DNA from: an uncultured Flavobacteriales bacterium
Lineage (GTDB): Bacteria; Bacteroidota; Bacteroidia; Flavobacteriales_D; Parvicellaceae
Assembly (NCBI GenBank): GCA_938084875.1
Contig: CALKFX010000094.1
Coordinates: forward strand, 1-8,064
Direction: 5' to 3'
DNA: 8,064 nucleotides
Each line of letters begins with the position of its first letter. Positions within the stretch are counted from its first letter, which is position 1. The notes beneath the pieces were generated by a model. That model did not search any database, was not told the origin of the DNA, and saw only the letters and a list, made by a program, of their open reading frames with translations. The position numbers and the translations under genes were made by a program. This document shows, piece after piece, positions 6,707 through 8,064 of this stretch.

Positions 6707-7736
6707 TCAAGTATTTAAAAAGTGTATCCTGACCTATTTCATACTTAGATATCCATTTTTTATTTAACACAGGAGATCTCAACCCATTTTTAAATAATTT
6801 ATTTCCAACAAACACTCTTGCTTCGTCCCAGTAATTGTTGTTTATGAAATTTGTTAATGTTTTTAATCCTCCTTCAATAATTATGGAGATAATTTCCAAT
6901 TGGTATAAATAGTTTAATAGGCTAAGAATCATATCTTCCTCGTTACATTTTAAGTAGACTATATTATCTTTTTTTTTTTCTAAAATTAAATTTGCAATTA
7001 TTGTTTTGGAGCTTTTATCAAATATATTACAGTCAAAACCTAACTTGAGATCTGGGTCTAAAATTACTCTTACAGGGTTTATTCCTTTGACTTCTCTTAC
7101 AGTAAGTTTTGGATTGTCATTTTCTACAGTAGTTCTTCCAACCAAAATAGCATCCTCATTTGCTCTCCATTGGTGAACCAAAGTTTTGGAATTTTCACTA
7201 CTAATCCAATTAATTTTCTTCTTCTTTCCTTCTCTATAAGTATCTATAAAACCATCTTTGGTTTCCGCCCATTTAAGAATAATATAAGGCCTATTTTTTT
7301 GGTGAAAAGTAAAAAATCTTTTATTTAATTCTAAACATTCTTTTTTTAGCAAACCAACTTTGACTTTCACATTGTTATCTTGGAGATATTTTATTCCCAA
7401 TCCATTTACTTTTTTTGAATTGTCTTTGCTGCCAATTACAACATTAGAAATTCCTACTTTAACTATTAATTGACAACAAGGTGGGGTTTTTCCAAAATGA
7501 CAACATGGCTCAAGATTTACGTATAAAGTTGCTCCGACCAGGTCTTTCTTGTTTTTTACCAAATTAATGGCATTTACTTCTGCATGGTTTTCTCCATATT
7601 TTTGATGATATCCTTCTCCTATAATTCTATTTTTGTAGACAATTACACAACCTACCATAGGGTTTGGTGAAACAAATCCTGCTCCTTTTCTTGCCAATTC
7701 TAGGCATCTCGCCATATATGTATTTTCTTCTTTCAA
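6699..7736 (-). CDS. ribD: Bifunctional riboflavin deaminase/reductase RibD
   Basis: RibD deaminates the GTP-derived pyrimidine and reduces its ribosyl side chain, the second and third steps of riboflavin synthesis. The 345 residues include an N-terminal zinc deaminase (about 1-145) with SPNPMVG (23-29), HAEVNAI (zinc His51, proton-transfer Glu53) and PCCHFGKTPPC (zinc Cys78 and Cys87). The C-terminal reductase (about 146-345) shows RPYIILKWAETKDGFI (149-164), GRTTVENDNPKLTVR (200-214) and IIEGG (286-290). The start taken is TTG at 7736, the only start-type codon before an upstream in-frame stop at 7784-7782. The alternative ATG at 7715 (codon 8) corresponds to the Met often found inside the family's YMxRCLELA stretch, so it would remove conserved residues, but it is not excluded. 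An uninterrupted run of 11 A on the coding strand lies at Glu253-Lys256. The gene is followed by the overlapping EamA permease. Confidence 0.94.
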   Translation of the reverse strand: MKEENTYMARCLELARKGAGFVSPNPMVGCVIVYKNRIIGEGYHQKYGENHAEVNAINLVKNKKDLVGATLYVNLEPCCHFGKTPPCCQLIVKVGISNVVIGSKDNSKKVNGLGIKYLQDNNVKVKVGLLKKECLELNKRFFTFHQKNRPYIILKWAETKDGFIDTYREGKKKKINWISSENSKTLVHQWRANEDAILVGRTTVENDNPKLTVREVKGINPVRVILDPDLKLGFDCNIFDKSSKTIIANLILEKKKDNIVYLKCNEEDMILSLLNYLYQLEIISIIIEGGLKTLTNFINNNYWDEARVFVGNKLFKNGLRSPVLNKKWISKYEIGQDTLFKYLND

Positions 7737-7790
7737 GATTATAAAAATATATATATTTATTACGGTAAATTCATAAAAGCGTTAATTATT

Positions 7791-7819
7791 ATTATATGTT
7801 CTTGGATAAAACATATAAT
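7791..7819. repeat. Perfect 10-bp inverted repeat in the divergent promoter region
   Basis: ATTATATGTT (7791-7800) is the exact reverse complement of AACATATAAT (7810-7819), with a 9-base spacer CTTGGATAA. It lies 55 bases upstream of the ribD start and 93 bases upstream of the gene at 7913. No gene ends nearby, so it is not a terminator for a visible gene. Its size and symmetry suit a dimeric regulator's operator, or a hairpin if transcribed. The spacer contains the TTG of a candidate -33 element. AT-rich sequence raises the chance of such repeats arising at random. Confidence 0.55.
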
Positions 7820-7831
7820 TCACTATTTTTA
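7802..7831 (+). promoter_or_regulatory. Weak candidate promoter for the gene at 7913
   Basis: TTG (7802-7804) and TATTTTTA (7824-7831) are 19 bases apart, the spacing of Bacteroidota promoters. The second element differs from TAnnTTTG only at the final base. Transcription would begin near 7838, giving a leader of about 75 bases. A rival candidate lies downstream: TTG (7846-7848), a 20-base gap, then TCTCTTTG (7869-7876), giving a leader of about 30 bases. Neither is a full match, so both are tentative. Confidence 0.3.
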
Positions 7832-7842
7832 TCGCCCGTAAA

Positions 7843-7886
7843 TACTTGATGGTCCAAGTAAATTAACCTCTCTTTGAATAGACCAT
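7843..7886 (+). promoter_or_regulatory. Possible RNA hairpin/pseudoknot in the leader of the gene at 7913
   Basis: TACTTG (7843-7848) and CAAGTA (7855-7860) form a perfect 6-bp stem around the 6-base loop ATGGTC (7849-7854). That whole loop is complementary to GACCAT at 7881-7886, about 26 bases before the start codon. The arrangement is that of an H-type pseudoknot with a 20-base connecting loop, though with no spare base between the first stem and the second it may be strained. It would be in the mRNA only if transcription starts upstream of 7843. Confidence 0.3.
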
Positions 7887-7912
7887 TATCAGAGATACAA
7901 AAAAAATGCCAT

Positions 7913-8064
7913 ATGGCCGAAGATAAAAAAGAACCAAAAGCTGCCAAAAAATCTGCAGCAACTACTAAAAAGACTACTACAAAAAAAGAGACAGCGTCTA
8001 CTAAGAAAGCACCTGCTGCAAAAAAGACTACTGCAAAGAAGGAGACAGCGTCTACTAAGAAAGC
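7913..8064 (+). CDS. Lys/Thr/Ala-rich basic repeat protein, N-terminal part; 3' end outside window
   Basis: The ATG at 7913 opens a frame that stays open to the window end (50 codons plus 2 bases). After a short start (MAEDKKEPKAAKKSAATT) the protein becomes an 18-residue tandem repeat: KKTTTKKETASTKKAPAA (19-36), then KKTTAKKETASTKK (37-50). It has no hydrophobic segment, is strongly basic and is surely disordered here. Such sequence is seen in histone H1-like nucleoid proteins and in basic extensions of ribosomal, HU-like or other nucleic-acid-binding proteins. Since the rest of the gene is missing I cannot say which. Its Lys/Ala/Thr-rich, G/C-richer codons contrast with the AT-rich neighbours. 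An A-rich leader, not a Shine-Dalgarno site, precedes it. The ATG at 7906 is in another frame and stops after six codons. Confidence 0.72.
   Translation, partial: MAEDKKEPKAAKKSAATTKKTTTKKETASTKKAPAAKKTTAKKETASTKK
7967..8064 (+). repeat. 54-bp tandem repeat within the basic protein gene
   Basis: Unit 1 spans 7967-8020 and unit 2 begins at 8021 and is cut at 8064. Over the 44 comparable bases they differ at three positions. One changes Thr to Ala (ACA/GCA); two are silent Lys changes (AAA/AAG). The last 23 bases seen (8042-8064) are identical to 7988-8010. The copies keep reading frame, with a period of 18 codons. More copies probably follow beyond the window. Confidence 0.88.

Larger units (their letters stand above)
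7737..7912. other. Divergent intergenic region between ribD and the basic repeat gene
   Basis: These 176 bases separate two divergently read genes, so promoters for both should lie here. On the minus strand before ribD I see only a degenerate TATATTTT (7751-7744), very close to the TTG start. There is no exact TAnnTTTG match on either strand. The region holds a 10-bp perfect inverted repeat (7791-7819), a short hairpin whose loop is complementary to a later segment (7843-7886), and two weak plus-strand promoter candidates. I see no FMN riboswitch signature. Confidence 0.6.

Noticed and set aside
7737..7912. FMN riboswitch upstream of ribD
   Set aside because: The region is AT-rich and lacks the conserved G-rich segments and multi-helix layout of that element.
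7906..7926. ATG at 7906 as the start of the repeat gene or a leader peptide
   Set aside because: It is in another frame and ends at a TAA after six codons; a regulatory mini-frame cannot be supported from sequence alone.

Overview
This is a strongly AT-rich window whose gene content points to the Bacteroidota, probably Flavobacteriales or a close relative. The supporting signs are a Bacteroidota-type RNA polymerase omega (Rpb6-like) protein, a DUF4835/PorD protein of the type IX secretion system, the chain bamD-rpoZ-coaBC-porD, the near absence of Shine-Dalgarno sites, frequent A-rich leaders, TTG starts, and a TAnnTTTG-type promoter element before bamD. These assignments come from reading the protein sequences; no database search was run.

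Layout. Bases 2-349 (+) hold the C-terminal part of an M15-family D-Ala-D-Ala carboxypeptidase, cut by the window edge. It abuts a fused SpmA-SpmB membrane protein (350-1585, +) with no intergenic base. After a 62-base gap with a good promoter element, a tight plus-strand operon follows: bamD (1648-2499), rpoZ/omega (2503-2835), coaBC (2844-4034), porD/DUF4835 (4025-4933) and dapA (4942-5832). Its gaps are 3, 8, -10 and 8 bases. A minus-strand pair, ribD (6699-7736) then an EamA/DMT permease (5834-6706), converges on dapA with one base between the stop codons. A 176-base divergent intergenic region (7737-7912) carries a 10-bp perfect inverted repeat and a possible pseudoknot-forming leader. 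A Lys/Thr/Ala-rich gene made of 54-bp tandem repeats begins at 7913 and runs off the right edge.

Function. The window is mostly housekeeping with an envelope theme: peptidoglycan trimming (M15 peptidase, with SpmAB as a likely partner), outer-membrane protein insertion (BamD), type IX secretion (PorD), and the entry step to lysine/diaminopimelate for peptidoglycan (DapA). The central operon also carries an RNA polymerase subunit and a coenzyme A biosynthesis enzyme. The minus-strand pair joins riboflavin synthesis to a permease that may move flavin or a related metabolite. I see no mobile element, CRISPR array, rRNA, tRNA or obvious novel defence system. The less ordinary parts are the carboxypeptidase-SpmAB pairing in a probable non-sporeformer, the ribD-permease coupling, and the structured intergenic region ahead of the repeat-rich basic protein.
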